Source of the DNA: Desulfobulbus sp.
GTDB taxonomy: Bacteria > Desulfobacterota > Desulfobulbia > Desulfobulbales > Desulfobulbaceae
Reading direction: 5' to 3'
DNA: 64,000 nucleotides
Assembly: GCF_030824455.1 (NCBI RefSeq)
Contig: NZ_JAVBXR010000108.1
Coordinates: 1-64,000, forward strand
The position numbers were made by a program, and so were the translations under genes. This document shows positions 52,927 to 61,077 of this stretch, piece after piece; position 1 is the first letter of the stretch, and every line of letters starts with the position of its first letter. Under the pieces are notes generated by a model. The model did no database searches, had not been told where the DNA came from, and saw only the letters and a list, made by a program, of their open reading frames with translations.

Positions 52927-53796
52927 TCATATCTCCGGGTTAAAGGCGTCAATCCATTCCCGGTAAAATTTGTCGAGCGTATTTCGGGCCAAATTGATAT
53001 TGCCGTCGATTTTGTTCCGTGTGACCATATCGCAGTTGAGTCTTTCATCATTCAAGAACTGTTGAGCCAAGGAGACCACAACCAAAGTCGCTTTGGTGAG
53101 TTCTGTAACTTGGCTTAACGCCCATTCTGGGGTGGCGTCATCGACCGGAGCGAATTTTTGCAGGTCTTTGCATTGTTTCACCAGGGCGGCATTCTCAGCC
53201 TTCAATCCTTTGGTTTCCTCGGCAATGATTTTGTCCCGGTTCTTCTTCTCCTTTGCGAGATCGGCCGCCAATTCCTTGGCGCTCTTGAGCTGCCAATCTT
53301 CCAACGGCGTGCCGTAGATGGTGCCCTCCTCCTTGAACTCCTCAAGATCATCTTCTGGCAGATCGAGCAGACAAAGCGCTTTGGTGATGCCGCCCTTGGC
53401 CAAGGCCTGGAGCTTCGGATCACTCTCCAGTCTCAGGGCAACCTTCATGAATTTTCTGGCCTGTTGGGCGGATAATGGAAAATTTGCCTCCAGCCATTTT
53501 GTGAAATTCCCATGTCCTTCGACTTCCTTGATGATTAGGAGCTTGCGACCAATCTCAATATAGGCCGTGGTGATAAACCCAACTTGCACTTGAATTTCTG
53601 CCGTAAGTCGTTGAATATCGTATTCCTGGCCACCGAGATACTTTTCCACCATCTTCAGGGCTGTCTCCCTGATCGCTTCATCGGCATTGTGCTGGTCGAT
53701 CACCTGGAGGTCGTTTCGAAGCTTCCGATGCCCTTCGCCGATCTGCACTTCAGCGTCATCGGTAACCGCTTTTGCATGTCCTGTTTCTTCCGTCAT
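52927..53796 (-). CDS. DUF3102 protein of the element
   Basis: A 289-residue protein begun at the ATG at 53796, with AGGTGAG upstream. Residues 70-135 have the DUF3102 pattern, a helical block reading IGRKLLIIKEVEGHGNFTKWLE followed by FPLSAQQARKFMKVA. Residues 180-225 are a Lys/Glu-rich coiled coil. DUF3102 proteins occur in phages and plasmids; their role is unknown. It lies 4 bp before the transposase start. Confidence 0.75.
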   Translation of the reverse strand: MTEETGHAKAVTDDAEVQIGEGHRKLRNDLQVIDQHNADEAIRETALKMVEKYLGGQEYDIQRLTAEIQVQVGFITTAYIEIGRKLLIIKEVEGHGNFTKWLEANFPLSAQQARKFMKVALRLESDPKLQALAKGGITKALCLLDLPEDDLEEFKEEGTIYGTPLEDWQLKSAKELAADLAKEKKNRDKIIAEETKGLKAENAALVKQCKDLQKFAPVDDATPEWALSQVTELTKATLVVVSLAQQFLNDERLNCDMVTRNKIDGNINLARNTLDKFYREWIDAFNPEI

Positions 53797-53810
53797 GAAT
53801 CTCACCTCTA

Positions 53811-54011
53811 TCATTGAGCTTGAAGCAGATTTGATGCTTGCATAAGGCCTTCGTTTACCTGTTCGAGAATCCGCGACAATCCTTCGAACCCATCTATTGT
53901 CACATCTTCTTTAATAGAAGGGGAACCCGTCACATCGCGAAGAAATGCCACAATCTCCCGCTGGCTCCCTATAATATCTACGGCCATTATCACCTTGTTC
54001 CGTTCAGCCAT
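53811..54011 (-). CDS. 66-residue hypothetical protein
   Basis: From the ATG at 54011 (GAGGAAAAG upstream) it reads MAERNKVIMAVDIIGSQREI and ends VNEGLMQASNLLQAQ. An in-frame ATG at 54071 would add 20 residues. No domain is recognised. It is placed between two small early genes on the same strand. Confidence 0.5.
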   Translation of the reverse strand: MAERNKVIMAVDIIGSQREIVAFLRDVTGSPSIKEDVTIDGFEGLSRILEQVNEGLMQASNLLQAQ

Positions 54012-54031
54012 TTGCTTTTCCTCTTCAATGT

Positions 54032-54310
54032 TCAGTTTGATGCCTTCGGCTGCAAATTGGCCTCGCAACAACTCGATATTTTACCCAGTTCATCGAAAAC
54101 GCTGCGCAGGATAAAGGTCAGCCCGATTTCACCCTCTGGCGAGATACCCAACCCATTGTCACGGCTGAAAGCCCCTGTGCAGCCAACATCGATCAGAAAC
54201 GCGATTACCCCTTTCATCATTTCGATGTCTTCGACGACATCATTGACATTTATAGGGCGCTGATCCTTTACTTGAGCAACAAGGCTTGTTCTTGGCGCTG
54301 CGGTCTCCAT
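54032..54310 (-). CDS. 92-residue hypothetical protein
   Basis: Begins METAAPRTSLVAQVKDQ after GGGGGAAAGGA. The core (MMKGVIAFLIDVGCTGAFSR, then GEIGLTFILRSVFDELG) resembles no family I know, but its helical pattern is like the 66-residue protein next to it, so the two may be related or interact. Confidence 0.5.
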   Translation of the reverse strand: METAAPRTSLVAQVKDQRPINVNDVVEDIEMMKGVIAFLIDVGCTGAFSRDNGLGISPEGEIGLTFILRSVFDELGKISSCCEANLQPKASN

Positions 54311-54351
54311 TTTTCCTTTCCCCCGGGTCTCGTTTTGGTTGAATGAATCAA

Positions 54352-54648
54352 TCAGCCAAGATATTCACGCTCTTGGGCTTCTATTTCTGCTCGTTTTTGT
54401 GCAACATTGCGTCTGTAGCCGTCTGCTATCCTGACAATGCCGGGAGAGCACTCCCACCGTTCGCCCACCTTCCGGACCATGTTCTTGTGCTCCAGAGTTT
54501 TGAGATAGCGGTAGACCTTGTCCGCCTTGAATCCTGATTCGGTTTCAATCTCTTTTGCGGTTAATCCCCTGAAAATAGGATCACAAAGGGAAAAAAAGAG
54601 AGAGAGGCATTCGCACGTTCCCCGATTGATGTATTTCTCTTCCGGCAT
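54352..54648 (-). CDS. winged-helix DNA-binding protein
   Basis: A 98-residue protein. LTAKEIETESGFKADKVYRYLKTLEHKNMVRKVGERWECS is an IclR/MarR-like winged helix: helix, recognition helix (ADKVYRYLKTL) and wing. It is probably a regulator or an accessory DNA-binding protein of the early operon. Confidence 0.65.
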   Translation of the reverse strand: MPEEKYINRGTCECLSLFFSLCDPIFRGLTAKEIETESGFKADKVYRYLKTLEHKNMVRKVGERWECSPGIVRIADGYRRNVAQKRAEIEAQEREYLG

Positions 54649-54656
54649 GGCAATTC

Positions 54657-55202
54657 CTATTTTTTGATGCCTTTTTTCTTCAGCTCTCGCTTGAGCTGCT
54701 GCATTTCCGATATGTTCTTCTCCAATTTTCCCAGGGCCAGCATGGCGAGATCCTCTTTTGTGGTCACCTCGGCCCCCTCGGCTGCCACAATAGCCCGCGC
54801 CGGCTCCAGGGATTGGGTGATACGGTGGATGGCAAAGAGGAAATAGGCCTTGACCGGGTACTCCACCGGCTTAGAGAGGTAGTGATTGAACATCTCATAC
54901 GAGAGCGGCCGCTGGCACTGGCCGTTCTTGTGCCCATCTTCAGTACGGCCCCAGTAGGTGTTCATGGCGTCGCAGACCTGCTCACGACTCAGACCGGATT
55001 CGCGAATGCTCCGTTTGATGGCTGCCGCGATTTCAATGCAGTCCTCGGCCTCGCTGGCCGATTCGCGGGTAACTTGCGGTTGCGATGAGCTGCACTGTTC
55101 GGCAATCTCTTCCTTAGCTGCTGTGTAGGTGGCAAGAGCATCAAAGATGTTCAATTGCCCGGCTTCTGCAGCTTTTTTTGACTTGTTTGAACGTGGTGTC
55201 AT
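54657..55202 (-). CDS. 181-residue phage-type hypothetical protein
   Basis: Begins MTPRSNKSKKAAEAGQLNIF. The middle, IAAAIKRSIRESGLSREQVCDAMNTYWGR, is helix-turn-helix-like and is followed by LSYEMFNHYLSKPVEYPVKAYFLFA. The C-terminus is a charged helix. It resembles phage proteins of unknown role carried by Mu-like elements next to the transposase. It lies 8 bp upstream of the winged-helix gene. Confidence 0.6.
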   Translation of the reverse strand: MTPRSNKSKKAAEAGQLNIFDALATYTAAKEEIAEQCSSSQPQVTRESASEAEDCIEIAAAIKRSIRESGLSREQVCDAMNTYWGRTEDGHKNGQCQRPLSYEMFNHYLSKPVEYPVKAYFLFAIHRITQSLEPARAIVAAEGAEVTTKEDLAMLALGKLEKNISEMQQLKRELKKKGIKK

Positions 55203-55300
55203 GCGTCTATTCCTTGTTCGTATTTAGACGGTGACGACTCGCACCCGATATGCTACTTTCTCTACAAAAGCCTTGTTGATGGATATTTTCCTAACCATCA

Positions 55301-55588
55301 TCAGCTCTGAGGGTGACGAATATTGCGGGAAGATGAACGCTGCCGCTTTCTCAGCGGTTGGTGAAACTCATCGTACCGGGAGGGCCAGATCACCCACGGT
55401 TCAACACCGATAATATTGGCGATGATTCGTTCCATGGCTGGCCAGGATTTGCGGAGGGCGTCGAACGGGGAAACCTTATGGTAGCCGTTTTCCAACCCAA
55501 CACGGGTCATGCTGTAGCCTTTCTTGCCCAAGGCAGCTTTGATGTCCCAGGGGTGCCAGTCACCTGGTGAAGGTGTTTGCATTGGCAT
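55301..55588 (-). CDS. Ner/Nlp-type DNA-binding regulator
   Basis: A 95-residue protein, preceded by AGGAGG. DWHPWDIKAALGKKGYSMTRVGLENGYHK then ANIIGVEPWVIWPSRY is the Ner/Nlp pattern: in Mu, Ner is the negative regulator of early transcription and lies divergent to the c repressor. The same divergent arrangement is seen here (repressor at 55865). It would start the leftward early operon. Confidence 0.85.
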   Translation of the reverse strand: MPMQTPSPGDWHPWDIKAALGKKGYSMTRVGLENGYHKVSPFDALRKSWPAMERIIANIIGVEPWVIWPSRYDEFHQPLRKRQRSSSRNIRHPQS

Positions 55589-55864
55589 GTATGTCCTCCT
55601 ACCTCTTGATTTAGGACTGATTTTCGTCGACCTTGAAACCTGTCCTGGTTTTATGATTCACTTAGAAATAACACAATTGGGTTCGTAGTCAAGGGAAAAT
55701 AAAACCCGATATGGTTCTTTTTTTGTTTGAATGGTCTCGGCGACAATGCTGAATGGGTGCCTAGCTGCGATAAACGGCCCTTTTGTTATCTGAAATCACA
55801 AAGGTGAAAACCTAATCGGGTCTCATGCTTGTTAACCCGGCAGCTATAAAAAGTAGGCGAAGGT
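55589..55864. promoter_or_regulatory. divergent control region between ner-like and repressor genes
   Basis: A 276-bp AT-rich intergenic stretch that must carry the early promoter (leftward) and the repressor promoter (rightward). ACCCGAT (55704-55710) and its inverse ATCGGGT (55814-55820) plus nearby GGGTT and AACCC forms are candidate operators. No promoter is certain. Confidence 0.5.
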
Positions 55865-56416
55865 ATGAATGATTTTGGGGAAAGGTTGAAATTGGTGAGG
55901 GGTAACATTCCTCAAAAGGAGTTTGCCGAAAAAGTTGGATTCCATTTCAATACAATTGGAAGGTGGGAAAGAGGTGAAAAATATCCTACCCAACCAGATA
56001 TATGTAAAATCCTTTCCAATTATCCTGAGATTAATCCTTCTTGGTTGTTAACTGGAAATGGCGCTCAACTAGTGGTCGATGATTTGGAGATCAGGAAGAT
56101 GGCTTTACTTGAACCAATCGATCACGATCAGTGTGATTGCCAATCGGAAAAAAGACTTGAGCGCAGGAGGCAGCTTCTACAGAGAAGTCCAAAGGAATTG
56201 TATGATGAAGATTTCGAACTTCTAGAGCATGTTTTTGGCAAAATAATTGAATTTAGAGAAAAATATCCTGATGCGCTCAAGCAGGAGGATTACGCTGAAG
56301 CCTCTACAATAGCATACAGCCTGTGCCAAAAAGAAAACCTCGCTTCAGGCGCTTTGATTTGTTCGGTTGTTCTGGAGTGGTTAAAAAAAAAGGACGAAAC
56401 TTTTAAGCTGGTATAG
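55865..56416 (+). CDS. XRE-family repressor (c-like)
   Basis: A 183-residue protein. Residues 5-55 (FGERLKLVRGNIPQKEFAEK then HFNTIGRWERGEKYPTQPDICKIL) are a Cro/CI helix-turn-helix, followed by SWLLTGNG, typical of phage repressors. The remaining 120 residues are helical without a visible LexA-type peptidase motif. It is divergent from the ner-like gene and is probably the element's repressor. Confidence 0.85.
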   Translation: MNDFGERLKLVRGNIPQKEFAEKVGFHFNTIGRWERGEKYPTQPDICKILSNYPEINPSWLLTGNGAQLVVDDLEIRKMALLEPIDHDQCDCQSEKRLERRRQLLQRSPKELYDEDFELLEHVFGKIIEFREKYPDALKQEDYAEASTIAYSLCQKENLASGALICSVVLEWLKKKDETFKLV

Positions 56417-57138
56417 CTGCCCCCCCTGGCAACCTCATCAGGTTCCATTACCTTAAAGATGAACTGATTCGCTTTTCCACTGCCACTATCCTTGGCCCAA
56501 AACGAAACAAGTTTCGTTTTACCTAGCCGCCCCCATCAAAACGGAAACCGGTTTCCGGTTTCCCTCGCCCCTTGGATTAAAAACAAACTAATTCGTTTTT
56601 GAACGCCCCCCGTCGCCGCCGCCCCAAAGCTTCCAAGCCAATAGCGTTAGAACCTTGTTTAAAATTCTCTGTATTTGACAGGACATGTGCGGCCCATACC
56701 TTGGGCCGCGCTGCATTAAAAATTCACCAGAGGGCGTTTTTACGCTTCCCATCCTCTGGCTCTCTGCTCTCCTATCTGTAGAGCGGCAGACATCCTGCCC
56801 GCCCGCCCATGAAACAGGTTGGTCTCTCTACTATTTCTAATGGGGGTGACCTGTTTTCGTTCGAAAAACGGAATTGCCTGCGTTGCCCTAAAAAAATCGA
56901 CAACCGGTTTCTGTTTTGGCCTCCAACTGACACCCCACAATCCGCAAAAACGCTCTCCTTCCCCTGCTGCCAGAAGAACCCGGCGCATCGATTTTCAAAT
57001 CCTACATTATGGATTTTATTAAAAAAAATCAGCATAGCGGTCTCGTTTGCAATTGAAAAAGCCGTGTTTATTTGTTCGAATGCGTTCGGGTGAATTCATA
57101 AAGCTGGAAATTAAAGCAATAGCGTTGAGGCTAAAACT
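56417..57138. other. 722-bp intergenic region with an array of AT-rich dyads
   Basis: No ORF here has family resemblance. Between 56431 and 56601 dyad symmetries recur at roughly 40-bp steps, separated by C-rich spacers. The rest holds scattered short inverted motifs (such as CCGGTTT and GTTCGAA) and a possible TTGACA at 56675. It separates the repressor from the Mor-like genes. Confidence 0.55.
56431..56601. repeat. five dyad-symmetric motifs spaced about 40 bp apart
   Basis: Dyads are AACCTcatcAGGTT (near 56431), AACTGATTCGCTTTT (56462), AAAACGAAAC/GTTTCGTTTT (56499-56520), GGAAACCGGTTTCC (56543-56556) and AACAAACTAATTCGTTTTT (56582). Spacers are C-rich (GCCGCCCCCATC, CTCGCCCCTT, GAACGCCCCCC). 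The arrangement suggests operators or a structured leader. Confidence 0.6.
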
Positions 57139-57417
57139 ATGAAGGGCGAGAGGGCATCTGATCGGCTTCCCGATATGGAACACCTTACGGGATCGCTGAA
57201 GAAGATCGCGGAAGTCATAGGCGTAGAGAAAACCGTCGCGCTGTCGAAAATTCTCGGGGGGAGATGGTTCTATATTTGCGGGATTGATTCTCTCGAAAGA
57301 AAAATTAGAAATCGCCGCATTCGTGATGAATACGACCGTGGAGGTGTGACTGCTGTTGATCTTGCCCGGCAATTTGGCCTGTCTCAAAGCATGATCCAAA
57401 AAATACTGAGTGAGTGA
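57139..57417 (+). CDS. Mor-like transcription activator
   Basis: A 92-residue protein. LKKIAEVIGVEKTVALSKILGGRWFYI is the Mor/C dimerisation region, and GGVTAVDLARQFGLSQSMIQKIL is a helix-turn-helix at the C-terminus. In Mu, Mor activates middle transcription after early expression. Here it precedes a second Mor-like protein and the second transposase. Confidence 0.82.
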   Translation: MKGERASDRLPDMEHLTGSLKKIAEVIGVEKTVALSKILGGRWFYICGIDSLERKIRNRRIRDEYDRGGVTAVDLARQFGLSQSMIQKILSE

Positions 57418-57418
57418 T

Positions 57419-57661
57419 ATGACGACTGCGAGCAAAACGATGGCGCCAATCCCGCCGGAATATATGCCCAAACCGGAAGAACTTCCCGGCGATTTGGAAA
57501 TAATTGCTGAAGTGATTGGGGTTGAAAGCGCAATAGCGCTTTCCCGTGAGTTTCGGGGTTGCAAACTTTACGTCGCGTTTATCGACCGAGCGATGCGAAA
57601 AAGCGCGGAACAGGAAAAGGATGTGTCGTGTCATCCTGACACAAATCAACCGGATTCTTGA
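57419..57661 (+). CDS. Mor-like protein without the DNA-binding helix-turn-helix
   Basis: An 80-residue protein from ATG 57419; a GTG three codons earlier is also possible. PKPEELPGDLEIIAEVIGVESAIALSREFRGCKLYV matches the Mor dimerisation region closely, but after IDRAMRKSAEQEKDV the sequence ends with no helix-turn-helix. It could be a truncated copy or an inhibitor that forms dimers with the full-length Mor. Confidence 0.65.
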   Translation: MTTASKTMAPIPPEYMPKPEELPGDLEIIAEVIGVESAIALSREFRGCKLYVAFIDRAMRKSAEQEKDVSCHPDTNQPDS

Positions 57662-57716
57662 TCGACCTTCGGCAGGAATACGGTGACTCGAAATATTTTC
57701 AACAAAAGGAGCAGTT

Positions 57717-58736
57717 ATGCAGACGCAGCAAATGATTGAAAAAAGAAGAGCCTTGCTTAAAGAGATCCAGCAAACAAAATCAAAATTGCATCATCTTCCA
57801 TACCTTGATGGAATTCAGCGGGAAAGATGGGATGCACATTCACGCATGGAAAACATAATGTCCCGGTATGGAACCAATAAGGAAGCGTGGCCAGGGCATA
57901 TACCTGCTGAATACAACAGAGCCAAGGCAACGGTCGAAAGTGCCGATTCCAAAGTGAAGGCCGCTAAAGACGAAAAAGCGCAGATTGATGCACGACTGGA
58001 AGACCTTCAGGCGCAGTTTGACGCCCTTTGTCAGCAGATTTCGGCCGCTGACCTCTTGCCCATGCAGGCCACCGTCACGGATTTGTCGCAGAAGATTGAA
58101 AATCTGAAGGTACTGGTTGCCGAGGAAGAAGGGTGCGGGGCCGAAGATGGCCAGGGGAATAACCATCCGCTGGTACAATTGAACAAAGAAAAAGAAGATT
58201 TACTTGCCGCCATTGCTTGCGGAGAATCCAGCGATGAAGAACGTCTAGCGGATCTTTCCCAGGAAATATCAAAAGAAGAAGAGTTGCAAGATAACCATGT
58301 CAATGCCCTGATTACATCATCTCAGAAAATTGCGGGCCTCAACCGGAAGATTAAGCAAGCAGAGCAAGAGCTTGCCCTTGCCCAACGGAACTACCTCGAC
58401 GGCTTGACCATGTTTCTTGATCAGGAGTTGGAAAAGGCAGGCGGCAATTATGTCAAAGACGCCGGCAACCTTGCGGCGGCATATTCCAAAGTGATTGCGC
58501 TTGCCGCAATTCTCGAGAAGTGCGGGATGACCAAGAATGTATTTGGCACATATACCCGCCAGTTTAAAATCCCTTCCTTCCTCTTGGACACTTGCATGGC
58601 GCATGAAATCTCGGACAAAAACGGCGTGCTTTTTCAGTTCGACGGGAGCGACGTTCAGGAAAAGATTGATGCCGAAATCGAACGGATTGGTCGTCTTGGA
58701 ATCAATATCCCCGTGGGAGTTACAGCTTCCCTGTAA
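57717..58736 (+). CDS. coiled-coil hypothetical protein
   Basis: A 339-residue protein after AAAAGGAGCAG. Most of the first 240 residues are heptad-rich helices (IEKRRALLKEIQQTKSKL, VKAAKDEKAQIDARLEDLQAQF, INRKIKQAEQELALAQRNY-like). The C-terminal 80 residues look globular (YTRQFKIPSFLLDTCMAHEI then NGVLFQFDGSDVQEKI). No family is recognised. Position between Mor genes and the second transposase suggests an element-specific function. Confidence 0.6.
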   Translation: MQTQQMIEKRRALLKEIQQTKSKLHHLPYLDGIQRERWDAHSRMENIMSRYGTNKEAWPGHIPAEYNRAKATVESADSKVKAAKDEKAQIDARLEDLQAQFDALCQQISAADLLPMQATVTDLSQKIENLKVLVAEEEGCGAEDGQGNNHPLVQLNKEKEDLLAAIACGESSDEERLADLSQEISKEEELQDNHVNALITSSQKIAGLNRKIKQAEQELALAQRNYLDGLTMFLDQELEKAGGNYVKDAGNLAAAYSKVIALAAILEKCGMTKNVFGTYTRQFKIPSFLLDTCMAHEISDKNGVLFQFDGSDVQEKIDAEIERIGRLGINIPVGVTASL

Positions 58737-58762
58737 AGGGAAAAGCGGCAGCAACCGGCCTT

Positions 58763-58843
58763 GCTGATTGTTCACCGACGAAAGAATGGAGATCGCCACT
58801 TCCTCCGGCGCTCCGGCTCGTGGTGCGTCGGTGAACAATCAGC
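58763..58843. repeat. 18-bp perfect inverted repeat with 45-bp centre
   Basis: GCTGATTGTTCACCGACG (58763-58780) and its complement at 58826-58843. The right arm is followed by CTTTTGAGC. It could be a hairpin terminator for the coiled-coil gene, an RNA structure, or a binding site. It lies 103 bp before the second transposase. Confidence 0.75.
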
Positions 58844-58945
58844 CTTTTGAGCAACCCCTGAGGCTGATACAATTCAAGGTGCCACATCCATTCAACCTGA
58901 ATATCCCGACCATATCGAACCGAACCTTGTAGATCAGGAGGGAAC

Positions 58946-61018
58946 ATGGCGACGGTAACAATATCGGAGATAGCGCAAGCGCTCAATATGAGTTGGATAG
59001 CGGCCGGAAGGAAAGCAATACGTGAAAAATGGATTGCCGAAAGATATTCCAACAGCTCAGGGAACAAACGAAAATTCCCTGTAGAGCGGTTACCGATCAT
59101 GGTCAGGTTGGCTGTGCTGAAACATGAAGCCCTGCAAATTGATCATCGGCTTGAACTGCAACCTGCTCCCCCGGCAAAGCTGACCAGGAAAGACAAAGAG
59201 AAATATCCTGATCAGACGCTTATGCTGAAAGATTGGCAATGGGATGTGTTCGAAGCCAGAATCGCATTGTTGCGGGAATTCGAACAGCTCAAAGCCAAAA
59301 ATGGAACCAACAACGCCATAAAAGCGATGTTGGCCATGATTGAACAAAATCTTTTGCCGACGCCACTCAAACAATTTGTCTATCGGGCGAATGCCAGGCG
59401 TGGCGGAGAAAGGAATCTGTCCAGGTCAATGATATTGGGGTGGCAGCGGACTGTAAAAAAACACGGCATCTTGGGCTTGATTCCACGGGCTGTCAAAAAG
59501 AAGAAAAATCAGGTGTGGCGGCCCTATTTCCAAGAAATAATCAATGTTTCGCCAGAAATTTCCATCCCAAAAGCACAAGAAAAATTGAAGTCGATTCTTC
59601 CGGTGGGAATGAAGCGGCCGTCCTACCACCAGCTTCTCAGAGCACTGAAAAAGGACTCCCTTGTTGAGAAAGTATACAGGGTCAATGGCTCATTCATTCC
59701 GATCAATCCAACGAGTAAAACCAAAGACGTATTTTATGTCACCCTGAAAATCGATCTCGAGAAACCTTTCGTCAGCCTGAACCGCCTACAAGAAATAATT
59801 GCCCAGCGACCCGAGATTGACAAGGACATCAGGACCTCTTTTTCGCAAGCCGTCAAACATATTATTCCCTTGTTGACTCGTCACACTCCGCTCCGACTGC
59901 AGTCTCCACTCACAGAAGAGGAGATTGCCCAACTCAATCGATACAAATTCGGCACGCATAAAAAGGACAGCGCAAAAGCGAAAGGTATTTTGATGATCGA
60001 CCAGAATGCGACTTTGCTTGACATCGGCATCGCCACGAATGCGTCCAAAGGCAATATTTATCGGTGGTTGAGAGAATTCAACGCCAAACGAGTAGCGTCT
60101 ATTGAAGTAACGGTGGACTGCCCAGAACGGGAAGAGCAGAGGGAACGTCGAAAAACCAGGGTAATCGACATCATTCACAACCAGCCTGAAACCTATGGCA
60201 TCAACAGGACATCATGGACTTACGGGACTATCTCCAAGGCCTATGCTCAGACATACGGAGAAGAATGTTCCCCGAGTATAATCCAGACCATCGTCAAACG
60301 TACAGGATATACCTGGAGGCGAGCAAGGAAGGTTTGGACAAGTCCTGATCCCAAATACAAAGAGAAAATCAGCAAAGTCCTAGATACGCTGCACGACTTG
60401 CAAGAGGGGGAACTGTTCTTTTTTATCGATGAAGCCGGACCATATCAAGTGAAGCAATACGGCGGGGTTTCGTTGGTGGAAAAAGGCCAGAATCCGGAGG
60501 TTCCCGAACATCAAAAATCGAAAGGAAGCATTCAGCTCATTGCAGCCCTTGAGGCTCGGACAAACCAGGTGGTCTGGTCTTATATTCGCAGCAAAGGCAC
60601 AAATAACATCATCTTCATGCTTGCTCAACTGTGTGACCTCTATCCAACGGCTCCACGGATTTTTGTGACTTGGGATTCAATATCCTCCCATGGGAGCAAA
60701 GACCTCCTTTCGTGGAAAGACAGTCACAACAGATCGACAAAAGAAAAAGGGTCAGGGCCGCTTGTTGAAATCGTTCCCTTACCCTCAAGGTCCCAATTTT
60801 TAAACGTGGTTGAAGCCGTATTCAGCGGCATGAAACGAGCCGTCATTCATAACAGCAACTATGGCTCCAAAAAGGAAATGGAAGCGGCCATTTCTCGCCA
60901 CTTCGAAGAAAGAAACCTGTTCTACAAGAACAACCCTAAACGAGCAGGCAGTAAAATTTGGGATCGGGAATCGTTCGATCTCGAGAAACTGCCCGGCGGG
61001 CTTTACAGGAAGATGTGA
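58946..61018 (+). CDS. chimeric transposase: MuA-type DNA-binding domains fused to an IS630-type DDE domain
   Basis: A 690-residue protein with AGGAGG upstream. Residues 3-58 (TISEIAQALNMSWIAAGRKAIREKWIAERY, then RKFPVERLP) match the MuA N-terminal winged helix. Residues 95-180 (LPTPLKQFVYRANARRGGER then LSRSMILGWQRTVKKHGILGLIP) and 195-240 (ISIPKAQEKLKSILP then KRPSYHQLLRALKK) match the other MuA end-binding domains. From about 325 comes an IS630-type transposase: HTH (LLDIGIATNASKGNIYRWLREF), winged helix (420-460), and DDE at D495 (FFIDEAGP), D577 (VTWDSISSHGS) and E623 (LNVVEAVFSGMKR). It appears intact. The catalytic core is unrelated to the rve core of the A protein. Confidence 0.75.
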   Translation: MATVTISEIAQALNMSWIAAGRKAIREKWIAERYSNSSGNKRKFPVERLPIMVRLAVLKHEALQIDHRLELQPAPPAKLTRKDKEKYPDQTLMLKDWQWDVFEARIALLREFEQLKAKNGTNNAIKAMLAMIEQNLLPTPLKQFVYRANARRGGERNLSRSMILGWQRTVKKHGILGLIPRAVKKKKNQVWRPYFQEIINVSPEISIPKAQEKLKSILPVGMKRPSYHQLLRALKKDSLVEKVYRVNGSFIPINPTSKTKDVFYVTLKIDLEKPFVSLNRLQEIIAQRPEIDKDIRTSFSQAVKHIIPLLTRHTPLRLQSPLTEEEIAQLNRYKFGTHKKDSAKAKGILMIDQNATLLDIGIATNASKGNIYRWLREFNAKRVASIEVTVDCPEREEQRERRKTRVIDIIHNQPETYGINRTSWTYGTISKAYAQTYGEECSPSIIQTIVKRTGYTWRRARKVWTSPDPKYKEKISKVLDTLHDLQEGELFFFIDEAGPYQVKQYGGVSLVEKGQNPEVPEHQKSKGSIQLIAALEARTNQVVWSYIRSKGTNNIIFMLAQLCDLYPTAPRIFVTWDSISSHGSKDLLSWKDSHNRSTKEKGSGPLVEIVPLPSRSQFLNVVEAVFSGMKRAVIHNSNYGSKKEMEAAISRHFEERNLFYKNNPKRAGSKIWDRESFDLEKLPGGLYRKM

Positions 61019-61077
61019 CCGTTGTTTATGGCAAACTTCTTTTCTTCTAAGCTTGCTGTCCTAGTCGCTCACGTCTA

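Noticed and set aside
53811-54310. Toxin-antitoxin pair
   Set aside because: Two small adjacent genes, but neither shows any toxin or antitoxin motif, and their place in the early operon gives no support.
56599-57093. Several overlapping 60-94 codon ORFs on both strands
   Set aside because: They shadow one another, lack ribosome sites and match no family.
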